Shown: positions 26,016-32,510, numbered from the stretch's first letter. The stretch is DNA of 64,000 nt from Gilliamella intestini (GCF_900094935.1 NZ_FMBA01000010.1:1-64000); one strand, 5' to 3'. Program-made: numbers and translations. Notes: generated by a model from the letters alone, not told the origin.

Positions 26016-27197
26016 GTGATGCATCGCTGTTTTAAACATAAGAAAAATTATTTTTTTAATTTATTAAATAAACAAATTAAACGTGTTTTTACACGTTTCT
26101 CATTTATATTGTTAAAGTTATCTCCCAAAATCGTGTTGTTGACACTGTTGTTATTACCATATTCATGGAATTTACAGGCAACTATCAGTAAAAATTATCA
26201 AAAGAGTAATCGTAGCGATGCAATATTGATGACATCGCCAACTATAAGTTATGCTAGACCGGTTTTATTTTACGGGCTTTATAATGATGGATATGATGGA
26301 CCACCTAATATATGGAGTACCGAGAAGGGGTTTTTAGTTCAATCAACTGATCCTGCATCATACGGTCTTAATTTTCCAACTACTGGCATGGATAGTTTAT
26401 ATTTTGATTTACTGATAGAAGGTGTTGATATAAATACATTGAAATGGGAGCCTGTTACTCATTCAGGAATAACAGCTACAGTGAAAACAGTCGTAGCAAA
26501 AGAATGGTGGATTCCTAATGAAGATAGGAAACTAGTAACTCGTGTAAAGTTAACAGGGCCAAAAGCAAGTGATGATCAAATACAGTCTAACAACCCTAAC
26601 CCGTTGACCAAGCCCAATTTGCCACAGATATTTGAGTTAGTTGCTAAAGATATTTATGGTAATGAGGTGGTAAAATATGGATTTGAGTTGAAGCAATGGT
26701 TTGTCCCTCGTACAAAAAGAAGGGGATGCAATTCAACTTTTTATTATGATATCTTCCCTAAACAGGAAACTTGGTGTCGTAGCCTTGGTCGAGGCAAAGA
26801 TCATGACCTTGAATATCGAATTGTAAAAGTGAAGGATTTGACTAATGCGGTTTGTAAAGATTATTTTCACTCATGTGACCAAGTAGGTCCCTCACCCGGT
26901 GCCACACCAGCATCACCGAGTAATCATTACCAACGTCAAATAGGAGCTGGGCTTATTGCGGAGTGGGGTAGTATGCAGGAATACAACAATGATGCTTTTA
27001 ATCCTGTAACTTATCCTTATTTTTTAGATTCTTGTTCCTTTGATAAAATATGGGCTAGTGATACATTATCAGGCACCAATTTTAGATACTGGATTTCGGG
27101 GAATCAGGGTATGATGTTCACCGAAGATCCACCTGCTCCTGGTCAAATTGAATCATCTCCTATGGACGCTGTTGCTGTATGTGTTACTCCTCCTTAA
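26016..27197 (+). CDS. Secreted or surface protein of unknown function
   Basis: The 393-aa protein begins with a long basic segment and then a hydrophobic stretch (IVLLTLLLLPYSW, residues about 40-52), resembling the extended signal peptides of large exported proteins, with likely cleavage near residue 55. The remainder is rich in Pro, Gly and aromatic residues with several cysteines. The C-terminal section (YQRQIGAGLIAEWGSMQEY, FRYWISGNQG, ending VAVCVTPP) recalls C-terminal modules of invasin/intimin-like adhesins of insect-associated enterics. No transmembrane anchor is visible. It has its own ribosome site (AAAGGAT) and lies between IS debris and the CRISPR array, so it is probably an accessory gene. 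No function is assigned. Confidence 0.7.
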   Translation: MMHRCFKHKKNYFFNLLNKQIKRVFTRFSFILLKLSPKIVLLTLLLLPYSWNLQATISKNYQKSNRSDAILMTSPTISYARPVLFYGLYNDGYDGPPNIWSTEKGFLVQSTDPASYGLNFPTTGMDSLYFDLLIEGVDINTLKWEPVTHSGITATVKTVVAKEWWIPNEDRKLVTRVKLTGPKASDDQIQSNNPNPLTKPNLPQIFELVAKDIYGNEVVKYGFELKQWFVPRTKRRGCNSTFYYDIFPKQETWCRSLGRGKDHDLEYRIVKVKDLTNAVCKDYFHSCDQVGPSPGATPASPSNHYQRQIGAGLIAEWGSMQEYNNDAFNPVTYPYFLDSCSFDKIWASDTLSGTNFRYWISGNQGMMFTEDPPAPGQIESSPMDAVAVCVTPP

Positions 27198-27315
27198 CCT
27201 TTATAGTGGGTAGCCCTTATAGGGGTTCTTAATATGGCAGTTAGCCAAAATAAAGCCCCTATGACATGTCATTAGAACCTTGGATATGCCATAGCATTGA
27301 TAGGCAGCCTATTTA

Positions 27316-27763
27316 TTTCTAAACTGCCTATACGGCATTGAAGATATCAACAATTCGTGATGAAATTGCGAGCATTTTCTAAACTGCCTATACGGCATTG
27401 AAGATGGGTATATCCCCATGCCTGCGCGAATTATTTTTCTAAACTGCCTATACGGCATTGAAGCTGCATCACTGATGCCTAAAAACTCACGGTCTTTTCT
27501 AAACTGCCTATACGGCATTGAAGACGATAACTTTAAACCAAGACTGTGTCTCGCATTTCTAAACTGCCTATACGGCATTGAAGTCAGTAGATATTTCAAA
27601 TGTTTCGGTTGGTGTTTTCTAAACTGCCTATACGGCATTGAAGGCCAAAGCGTGAGTACATCTTACAAATGCAATTTTCTAAACTGCCTATACGGCATTG
27701 AAGGGTAAATTCAACGCAACAGTCAGAGGGGTAGCTTTCTAAACTGCCTATACGGCATTGAAG
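27316..27763 (-). CRISPR. Type I-F CRISPR array, 8 repeats and 7 spacers
   Basis: Eight identical 28-bp repeats start at 27316, 27376, 27436, 27496, 27556, 27616, 27676 and 27736. The seven spacers are all exactly 32 bp. On the transcribed minus strand each repeat has the Cas6f hairpin (TGCC, loop GTATA, GGCA) and ends in the 8-nt handle TTTAGAAA, typical of type I-F. The leader is on the right, next to cas6f. Even the leader-distal repeat is not degenerate. By eye no spacer matches another place in the window. Confidence 0.99.
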
Positions 27764-27767
27764 TAGA

Positions 27768-27796
27768 ATTTTATCTCAATAGTGCCTTATTGTAAA
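27768..27796 (-). promoter_or_regulatory. Promoter of the CRISPR array in the leader
   Basis: On the minus strand -35 TTTACA (27791-27796), 17 nt, -10 TAAAAT (27768-27773), each one base from consensus. Transcription would begin within a few bases of the first repeat, so pre-crRNA has almost no untranslated leader. Confidence 0.75.
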
Positions 27797-27824
27797 AGAG
27801 CATACTGCACTTTTCCCAATTTTT

Positions 27825-27893
27825 ACCCTTTTTTTGAGTCTATTTTAATATCAATAATAATCAATATGTTAAAATCATCCTCAAAAAAAGGGT
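27825..27893. repeat. 14-bp perfect inverted repeat in the CRISPR leader
   Basis: ACCCTTTTTTTGAG (27825-27838) and CTCAAAAAAAGGGT (27880-27893) flank 41 bp containing the IHF site. It starts 7 bp after the cas6f stop, so it could terminate the csy transcript, or it could be an upstream leader motif for spacer integration. Confidence 0.75.
27859..27871 (+). promoter_or_regulatory. IHF-binding site in the CRISPR leader
   Basis: AATCAATATGTTA matches the IHF consensus WATCAANNNNTTR at every position. It lies about 95 bp from the first repeat, centred between the arms of the 14-bp inverted repeat. IHF is known to bend the leader for Cas1-Cas2/3 integration in type I-F systems; occupancy here is inferred. 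Confidence 0.7.
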
Positions 27894-27900
27894 TAGAAAT

Positions 27901-28470
27901 TTAAAAATCAGGAACTGTTGCGGTTTGGCTTAGTCCATAGCTATTAAATGTGCCTTGCACTGGCTCTGGACGTTTTTCTTGCTTTAACCACAAAATAAAT
28001 TTTTGACCTGTACTTTTACTATTCAAATGAAGATGTGGATATTGCAAATGAACGCTTCCCCACTTTTCAACCATTTTATTTTTCACTTCAGGTGTCCATT
28101 TACCTTGTGCAGTTAATCTTTTTTCGGCACGTCTTAACGCACTCTGACCTTTAGGATTAACACGACTCAAATGCAAATAGCCTTTTATCGTTGCCGGTAC
28201 TGTTGTGATAGGCATCAATAAAGCATAATCACTAATCGATGATTTTTGCTGTATATCTGCTTTAAGTTTTTGCAATTCCTGCTCGGTACCAAATAGGCGA
28301 ATTACTCCGCCTAATGTTCGGTGCACATTGTAACAAGGAAAACTAATTGCGATATTTCCTTGTTGATTAACCAAGATTTGGTGCAGTGACTGCATGACTT
28401 GATTAATCACGTCCACCTCAGTTATCTCAATTTGCGAAATAGCTCGCAGCTCTAAATAGTGTGAGTGCAT
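27901..28470 (-). CDS. cas6f: Type I-F pre-crRNA endonuclease Cas6f (Csy4)
   Basis: Cas6f cuts the repeat hairpin 3' of its stem and stays bound to the crRNA 3' end in the Csy complex. The 189-aa protein matches Pseudomonas Csy4 in length and at both ends: HYLELRA near the start, the segment SLHQILVNQQGN with the probable catalytic His at residue 30, and the C-terminal FNSYGLSQTATVPDF. It is last in the csy operon, 5 bp after csy3. Its RNA substrates would be the array repeats and, by structure, pseudo-repeat 1 at 32474-32501. Confidence 0.97.
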   Translation of the reverse strand: MHSHYLELRAISQIEITEVDVINQVMQSLHQILVNQQGNIAISFPCYNVHRTLGGVIRLFGTEQELQKLKADIQQKSSISDYALLMPITTVPATIKGYLHLSRVNPKGQSALRRAEKRLTAQGKWTPEVKNKMVEKWGSVHLQYPHLHLNSKSTGQKFILWLKQEKRPEPVQGTFNSYGLSQTATVPDF

Positions 28471-28475
28471 ATTAT

Positions 28476-29486
28476 TTACTCCTTGCCACTAGCACCAAAG
28501 ACACCACCACGAATTAATACCGCAATTACATAATGTTGTTGCTCAAGCAATGGTTTTTCACCTTTTAATACCCAATTATCAAATAAGGTATAAAAGTCTA
28601 ATTTCTGTTTTGGTTGTCTAAAAGCATGCCCCATTGATGTCACCGAGCCATACGGTTCTATTGCTATTGGGAATTGAGCATTATCGTCATACCAAGTATC
28701 GATAGTTCGAATTGCATTGCTGATTTTTTGTGAATGCATGGCCGCTTGTTTGTTCTTCTCATACAATACTTTACTTTTAGTTTTGCCAGTATCTAGAATT
28801 AATTCTTGTGACGGGTAGACTTCTTGACCTAAGCCCATTTTCAATTTGGCTTCAACGTTAAAAATCACAAACTCTTTACCACATAATCCTGCTTCAATCA
28901 GTGTAGCAAGATCATTCACCGATTTATCATCATAATCAAATGAGTTCAGTTGATATTGTTTAACATCACTGACTTCAATCATTGATTTTTTATCATCTTT
29001 CCGAGTAATCGAAAGGCTAATTTGCTCTGCTGCCATACGGTTACGCCATAACCAACGGCCACTTAAGATATTAATAGCATAACGCTTAGCTAGTGCTGTC
29101 AATCCTTGCGTTTGAATATAACCCTGCGTTGTTTTTTCTAGTTCTTTTTGATATTCGATATCATTACATACTGATGGTTTACCTAAAAATGGCAACACTT
29201 TACAGCTCCATGTAACTACCAAAGTATCTTTATCGGCATCTAACGAAGCGACATCTACCGTTTGTAAATTTGGTTTTTGTATTTCAGCATCTAATTTGGT
29301 TGGATCGTTTGCCACTGCATTTTTAAGACGATTTGAAATAGTGCCTCGAACTGATTTTTCAGTAACTACAACAGGGGATAATTTATTGGTATCCGTACTA
29401 CTTTGCTGTGCAAAAATTGCATCTGAAATATCAAAACTACGTTCAAAAGCAAGTACGCTTGCCGTTGTCATTTTATCTTTACTCAT
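28476..29486 (-). CDS. csy3: Csy complex backbone protein Csy3 (Cas7f)
   Basis: Six Cas7f subunits form the crRNA-binding backbone, whose thumbs kink out every sixth crRNA base. The 336-aa protein contains the family opening ASVLAFERSFDISDAIF and LSGRWLWRNRMAAEQISLSI, and GSVTSMGHAFRQPK near the C-terminus. The start is the ATG at 29486 or the one 15 bp downstream. It lies 35 bp after csy2 and 5 bp before cas6f. Confidence 0.97.
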   Translation of the reverse strand: MSKDKMTTASVLAFERSFDISDAIFAQQSSTDTNKLSPVVVTEKSVRGTISNRLKNAVANDPTKLDAEIQKPNLQTVDVASLDADKDTLVVTWSCKVLPFLGKPSVCNDIEYQKELEKTTQGYIQTQGLTALAKRYAINILSGRWLWRNRMAAEQISLSITRKDDKKSMIEVSDVKQYQLNSFDYDDKSVNDLATLIEAGLCGKEFVIFNVEAKLKMGLGQEVYPSQELILDTGKTKSKVLYEKNKQAAMHSQKISNAIRTIDTWYDDNAQFPIAIEPYGSVTSMGHAFRQPKQKLDFYTLFDNWVLKGEKPLLEQQHYVIAVLIRGGVFGASGKE

Positions 29487-29521
29487 AATGTATTCCTTAA
29501 TCTATAATTTTCTAAATTTAC

Positions 29522-30445
29522 TTAATTAGTTTCTTGATTGATAATATAAATTTCTGCATCATTAGATTGCAATTCACTGCATTTATAACGCCAAAAAGCC
29601 TGTGATAAACTCTCTTTCAAGCGTAAAGGAAAGACCCATTTACCCAGCCCATAAATACACTCCACAAATTGTGTGGCATGCTCATTACTGCGCGCATGTT
29701 CAACCTTACCCGCTGAAAATAACGGTGAAATAGCTTGATAACCCAAATGTAAAGGAACAAGCCAACCACGACCTTGTTTAACCGATGTGGTTTGCCAGTG
29801 ATCTTTTTCTTGTGGATGATGATGCAACATCGCTGTTTCAATCAGAGCATCAAGCGCTGTAGCATTAGGATCTTGTTGCTGTAATTCAGCAGTGATATCT
29901 TGTAAATCTTGTGGTGCTTCAACTAAAACAAATGCGGGTAATAGTAAATTAGCTAAATCAGCATCTGATTCATCAGAAGAAATTAACTTGACATCCCCAA
30001 TAGATACTACATGACCGCCAGCTATACGTTGTTGGTAAAGTTTTTGTTTCATCTGTTGGATAAAAGCTTTCTGTTGCTCGGCGTCATATAATGTTTCTAC
30101 ATCTTCTATTCTCACTTCGATTAATAATGATACATCAAGATGTACTCGACCTTCTTCAATAATTGAACGAGTACTACCATTTTTAGCTAATGGATTGCGT
30201 GTTAATCGAAAAGTATAATCCGCATAGTTGTTTGACCGATAAACTTGTACATCACATTCATGACATGCAATTAACACACCATCTAAGTAAATAGGATTTT
30301 CTGATTCAATTTTACGACTTAAAGCATGAATCGCACCCAAAAAACCCGAAATAGCTGGAAAGCCATACGTTAATGGGCTAGAAATTGCATTAGCATTATG
30401 AATTTTGACATGATCAAAAAATAAATAATAATCTGGTAATGCCAT
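29522..30445 (-). CDS. csy2: Csy complex subunit Csy2 (Cas5f)
   Basis: Cas5f caps the 5' handle of the crRNA with Csy1. The start is placed at 30445 (MALPDYYLFFDHV) because it overlaps the csy1 stop by one base (TAATG) and has a GGAGGGG ribosome site at the right distance; an upstream in-frame start at 30463 would lose that site. The resulting 307 aa equals the usual length. Motifs include SSPLTYGFPAISGFLGAIHA and GYQAISPLFSAGKV. Translation is coupled to csy1. Confidence 0.95.
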   Translation of the reverse strand: MALPDYYLFFDHVKIHNANAISSPLTYGFPAISGFLGAIHALSRKIESENPIYLDGVLIACHECDVQVYRSNNYADYTFRLTRNPLAKNGSTRSIIEEGRVHLDVSLLIEVRIEDVETLYDAEQQKAFIQQMKQKLYQQRIAGGHVVSIGDVKLISSDESDADLANLLLPAFVLVEAPQDLQDITAELQQQDPNATALDALIETAMLHHHPQEKDHWQTTSVKQGRGWLVPLHLGYQAISPLFSAGKVEHARSNEHATQFVECIYGLGKWVFPLRLKESLSQAFWRYKCSELQSNDAEIYIINQETN

Positions 30446-31821
30446 TAAAAGATCCCCTCCCATTTACGTTGACTTGCTTTCACCGCAGATCGAAATTCAC
30501 GGCGCCATTCACTAAATTCCGGATCGGCAAATTGTTGTTTAATATTTTTGAATTTTTCTTTTAAAATAGTTTGAATCCAAAAAGCAAATTGCTTTTCTAA
30601 TTCTTGTTGCCAATCGCTTTGTTCATATCTTATTTTAAAATCGGTTTCGCCATCCAACCTGACTCGTTTTGGATCAAGCCAAAGTTGTTGAGTTAAATTT
30701 AGTGAGGATTCCCTACTCCAACCAGCCCTTTTGGTCATTTGGATATGCGCAACGAACTTAAGAATTAATGTTAAGATGACAAAAAAAGCCTCTTTTCTAT
30801 TATTTCTCACAACAAAAACATTTTTTTTTGCTTCAACAGTATCAAATAATAACTTAAAACCATATCGACAATAATATTGAAATGAACTATTAAAAATGGT
30901 TTCTTGAAAATTTGTAATTGATGGAAACTGAGGTTTTTGAAATTTAGGTGGCATGGAAGGTAACAAAAAATTACGTCCTCCCTGATTACTGGTTAATTGA
31001 CTTACTCCTTGGGGATTACTCCCTCCTAATTTAACCACCGCTAAATCTTGAAAAGAAAAATAAGATTGATGTTCAATATCTTTAATTCGTCGCTGTTCAC
31101 GTGCTTTTTTATTTTCGTCTGAAAATCGGGATTGTACTTTTTGATAAACCAAATGACACAATGAACTAGGATGTAACGGAATTAACAATCGATAATTATT
31201 GTCTTGCTGTGATAAATAAGTTTGTTGGCTATTCGGCCAATAAATCTGCTTATTAAGCTCTGATGCTTTGGGATGTTCAAAATCACCAAAAATTGCTTTT
31301 TTAAAATTAGCTAAATAAAGTAATGCTTTTTGCTTATCATCGGAAAGTGCAGGTAAAACAGCTGGATGATTTTCCATAATTACTTGAAGGATTTTCTTTC
31401 CACCAACAGATTGATTAAAAAGAGAAAATATATCTAATGAAGCGGCGTTACCAGAGCTATCAAGTTCTAACAAGGATGGTGTTGCAGAAGATATAACTGT
31501 TTGATGGCTCAGTTTAGATTGGGTTGCAATGTTAACGTTATCTCCAGAGCTAGATGAATGAATACCTTTGCTTAAATGAGTTCCTATTGTTATCCACGAA
31601 ATTCTTCTAGTTGCTGCATCTTCCATCCACGTTTCAAAATCAAACCGTTTAGCGAGTTCAGCTAGCTTTTGCTGAGCCTCATTCACTGCAACCTGATCGC
31701 CTAGCTCTTTTGCTTTTTCTAGCTTAGCGGTTTCGCTTTTATAATTACTATTATTGGCAAGCCGTTGTTGTAGAAAATCTAAAATTACTTTTCTTATATC
31801 TTGCCAAGATATGTTATCCAT
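30445..31821 (-). CDS. csy1: Csy complex large subunit Csy1 (Cas8f)
   Basis: Cas8f recognises the 5'-CC PAM and, with Cas5f, binds the crRNA handle. The 458-aa protein is slightly longer than the usual ~430. Family segments include LAELAKRFDFETWMEDAATR, the SHQTVISS region, KLGGSNPQGVSQLTSNQGGR and FLLPSMPP. It has a strong AAGGAGG ribosome site. A terminator-like hairpin at 31858-31883 separates it from the upstream 107-aa gene, so expression may depend on read-through. Confidence 0.96.
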   Translation of the reverse strand: MDNISWQDIRKVILDFLQQRLANNSNYKSETAKLEKAKELGDQVAVNEAQQKLAELAKRFDFETWMEDAATRRISWITIGTHLSKGIHSSSSGDNVNIATQSKLSHQTVISSATPSLLELDSSGNAASLDIFSLFNQSVGGKKILQVIMENHPAVLPALSDDKQKALLYLANFKKAIFGDFEHPKASELNKQIYWPNSQQTYLSQQDNNYRLLIPLHPSSLCHLVYQKVQSRFSDENKKAREQRRIKDIEHQSYFSFQDLAVVKLGGSNPQGVSQLTSNQGGRNFLLPSMPPKFQKPQFPSITNFQETIFNSSFQYYCRYGFKLLFDTVEAKKNVFVVRNNRKEAFFVILTLILKFVAHIQMTKRAGWSRESSLNLTQQLWLDPKRVRLDGETDFKIRYEQSDWQQELEKQFAFWIQTILKEKFKNIKQQFADPEFSEWRREFRSAVKASQRKWEGIF

Positions 31822-31847
31822 TGACCCTCCTTATATTTTTGTAAATT

Positions 31848-31883
31848 TAAAATAAAAAGGCTTATATCATCATCTATAAGCCT
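31848..31883 (-). terminator. Intrinsic terminator or attenuator between the 107-aa gene and csy1
   Basis: On the minus strand AGGCTTATA (31875-31883) pairs perfectly with TATAAGCCT (31858-31866) around an 8-nt loop and is followed by TTTTATTTT. It begins 12 bp after the stop of the 107-aa gene and ends about 27 bp before the csy1 start, leaving little room for a separate csy1 promoter. Confidence 0.85.
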
Positions 31884-31895
31884 CTTAATTTAATA

Positions 31896-32219
31896 CTATG
31901 CTGCTTTATATTTTAAATATAACTTCAATGAAGTTATCGCACTTTTGTTATAACACCATTCATTATAAGAATTAAGATGTCTATACTTAGATTGTTCAAG
32001 CTCTAATTTCTTAATCAAATATTCAACTTCTTTAATCGTCGAAATATTTAGAATTTTCATTATATCTTTAATCGAATAATATTTAGACTTCGCAGGTAAT
32101 CCAATAATTAATTCATCATTAGCAGCAGGCGAATCAATAATGAATTTTTGTATTTGATTTAATAATTCTTTATCATAAGAAATTTGACGAGGTATAACAA
32201 AATATTTATTATTAGACAT
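31896..32219 (-). CDS. Small protein of unknown function inserted in the cas locus
   Basis: I do not recognise this 107-aa protein, and type I-F loci normally have no gene between cas2-3 and csy1. The middle (YYSIKDIMKILNISTIKEVE, residues about 47-66) looks like a helix-turn-helix. The basic C-terminus ends KLYLKYKAA. There is no signal peptide or membrane helix. It has a strong GGAG ribosome site and its own consensus-like promoter (32323-32351), a UTR hairpin, and a terminator directly behind it. The promoter overlaps a predicted Csy-complex target. It could be a DNA-binding regulator of the csy operon, or a toxin kept silent by the Csy complex. The two are not separable from sequence. Confidence 0.8.
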   Translation of the reverse strand: MSNNKYFVIPRQISYDKELLNQIQKFIIDSPAANDELIIGLPAKSKYYSIKDIMKILNISTIKEVEYLIKKLELEQSKYRHLNSYNEWCYNKSAITSLKLYLKYKAA

Positions 32220-32255
32220 AGTATTTCTCCTTCATTTATGCCTAGGTTGAAATAT

Positions 32256-32290
32256 GCTCTTATCAAATGACGTAAACATCGGATAAGAGC
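32256..32290 (-). promoter_or_regulatory. Hairpin in the 5' UTR of the 107-aa gene
   Basis: GCTCTTATC (32256-32264) and GATAAGAGC (32282-32290) form a perfect 9-bp stem around a 17-nt loop that itself has ATG/CAT complementarity. It lies within the ~97-nt leader, about 25 nt ahead of the ribosome site. It could control translation or transcript stability, or it could be an operator for the helix-turn-helix-like gene product. Confidence 0.6.
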
Positions 32291-32322
32291 TTCTTAATAT
32301 TTGTGAGTAAATCACGAAACAA

Positions 32323-32351
32323 AATATACACAACAAAAAAAGATGTGTCAA
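32323..32351 (-). promoter_or_regulatory. Strong sigma-70 promoter of the 107-aa gene
   Basis: On the minus strand a perfect -35 TTGACA (32346-32351), 17 nt, and -10 TATATT (32323-32328). An A/T tract upstream could act as an UP element. It is the best vegetative promoter seen in the cas locus. Its -35 overlaps the distal end of the predicted Csy target 1 by two bases, so binding there would block RNA polymerase. Confidence 0.88.
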
Positions 32352-32383
32352 ATTTTTATTAAAATAAAATATAATTTCATGGG
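32350..32383 (-). promoter_or_regulatory. Predicted Csy-complex target site 1 (PAM and protospacer)
   Basis: On the minus strand a CC PAM (32383-32382) is followed by CATGAAATT and a total of 23 identities over the 26 spacer positions of the mini-CRISPR (32448-32473). Mismatches fall at spacer positions 10, 12 and 18; positions 12 and 18 are among the every-sixth bases left unpaired in type I complexes. Beyond position 26 there is no match, as expected for binding without cleavage. It lies on the -35 of the promoter. Confidence 0.82.
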
Positions 32384-32417
32384 TCATTTAAATTAAGATA
32401 AAAATAAATATCATGGG
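32384..32417 (-). promoter_or_regulatory. Predicted weaker Csy-complex target site 2, in tandem
   Basis: On the minus strand a CC PAM (32417-32416) is followed by CATGA and 19 matches of 26 to the mini-CRISPR spacer, with mismatches at 6, 11, 12, 18, 19, 25 and 26. Three of these (6, 12, 18) are at unpaired every-sixth positions. The site is exactly 34 bp upstream of site 1, so two 32-nt protospacers would sit end to end. The region is AT-rich, so chance similarity is possible. Confidence 0.5.
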
Positions 32418-32419
32418 GA

Positions 32420-32443
32420 AATAAAAACCGCCTATGCGGCGGT
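32420..32443 (-). terminator. Terminator-like hairpin coinciding with pseudo-repeat 2
   Basis: On the minus strand ACCGCC (32443-32438), loop GCATA, GGCGGT (32432-32427), then TTTTATT: a rho-independent terminator. It would end the mini-crRNA transcript and any read-through from cas2-3. The loop and the GCC/GGC stem are those of the type I-F repeat, so a repeat seems to have been converted into a terminator. Confidence 0.85.
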
Positions 32444-32501
32444 GAGATTATTAAACTAAAACAAAATTTCATGTTTCTAAACTGCTTACACAGCAGTGCC
32501 A
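32420..32501 (-). CRISPR. Miniature degenerate CRISPR unit (pseudo-repeat, 26-nt spacer, pseudo-repeat)
   Basis: Pseudo-repeat 1 (32474-32501) matches the array repeat at 21 of 28 positions. It keeps the 8-nt handle TTTAGAAA exactly and forms the hairpin ACTGCT-GTGTA-AGCAGT, in which the C-G pair of the array stem is replaced by T-A through paired changes. The 26-nt spacer-like segment (32448-32473) matches the adjacent promoter. Pseudo-repeat 2 (32420-32447) matches 18 of 28, with hairpin ACCGCC-GCATA-GGCGGT. It has the same order and strand as the true array. This resembles CreR/CreA-type CRISPR-derived regulatory RNAs. Confidence 0.85.
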
Positions 32502-32504
32502 TCA

Positions 32505-32510
32505 AGTATA
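32505..32510 (-). promoter_or_regulatory. Possible -10 element for the mini-CRISPR RNA
   Basis: TATACT on the minus strand is one base from consensus and ends 3 bp before pseudo-repeat 1, almost the same geometry as the array promoter (4 bp before repeat 1). The -35 at 17-bp spacing (TAGTAA, 32528-32533) is poor, so transcription may instead come from cas2-3 read-through. Confidence 0.5.

Noticed and set aside
27309-27708. Two overlapping open frames (109 and 96 aa) across the array
   Set aside because: They are translations of the CRISPR repeats; the recurring FLNCLYGIE and MPYRQFR are the repeat read on each strand.
27344-27735. Self-targeting spacers in the array
   Set aside because: I compared the seven spacers by eye with the window and saw no convincing match; a genome-wide and phage database search would be needed.
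32474-32501. Pseudo-repeat 1 as a mere decayed remnant of an array
   Set aside because: The compensatory stem changes, the intact handle, and a spacer matching a CC-flanked promoter site are not expected from neutral decay.
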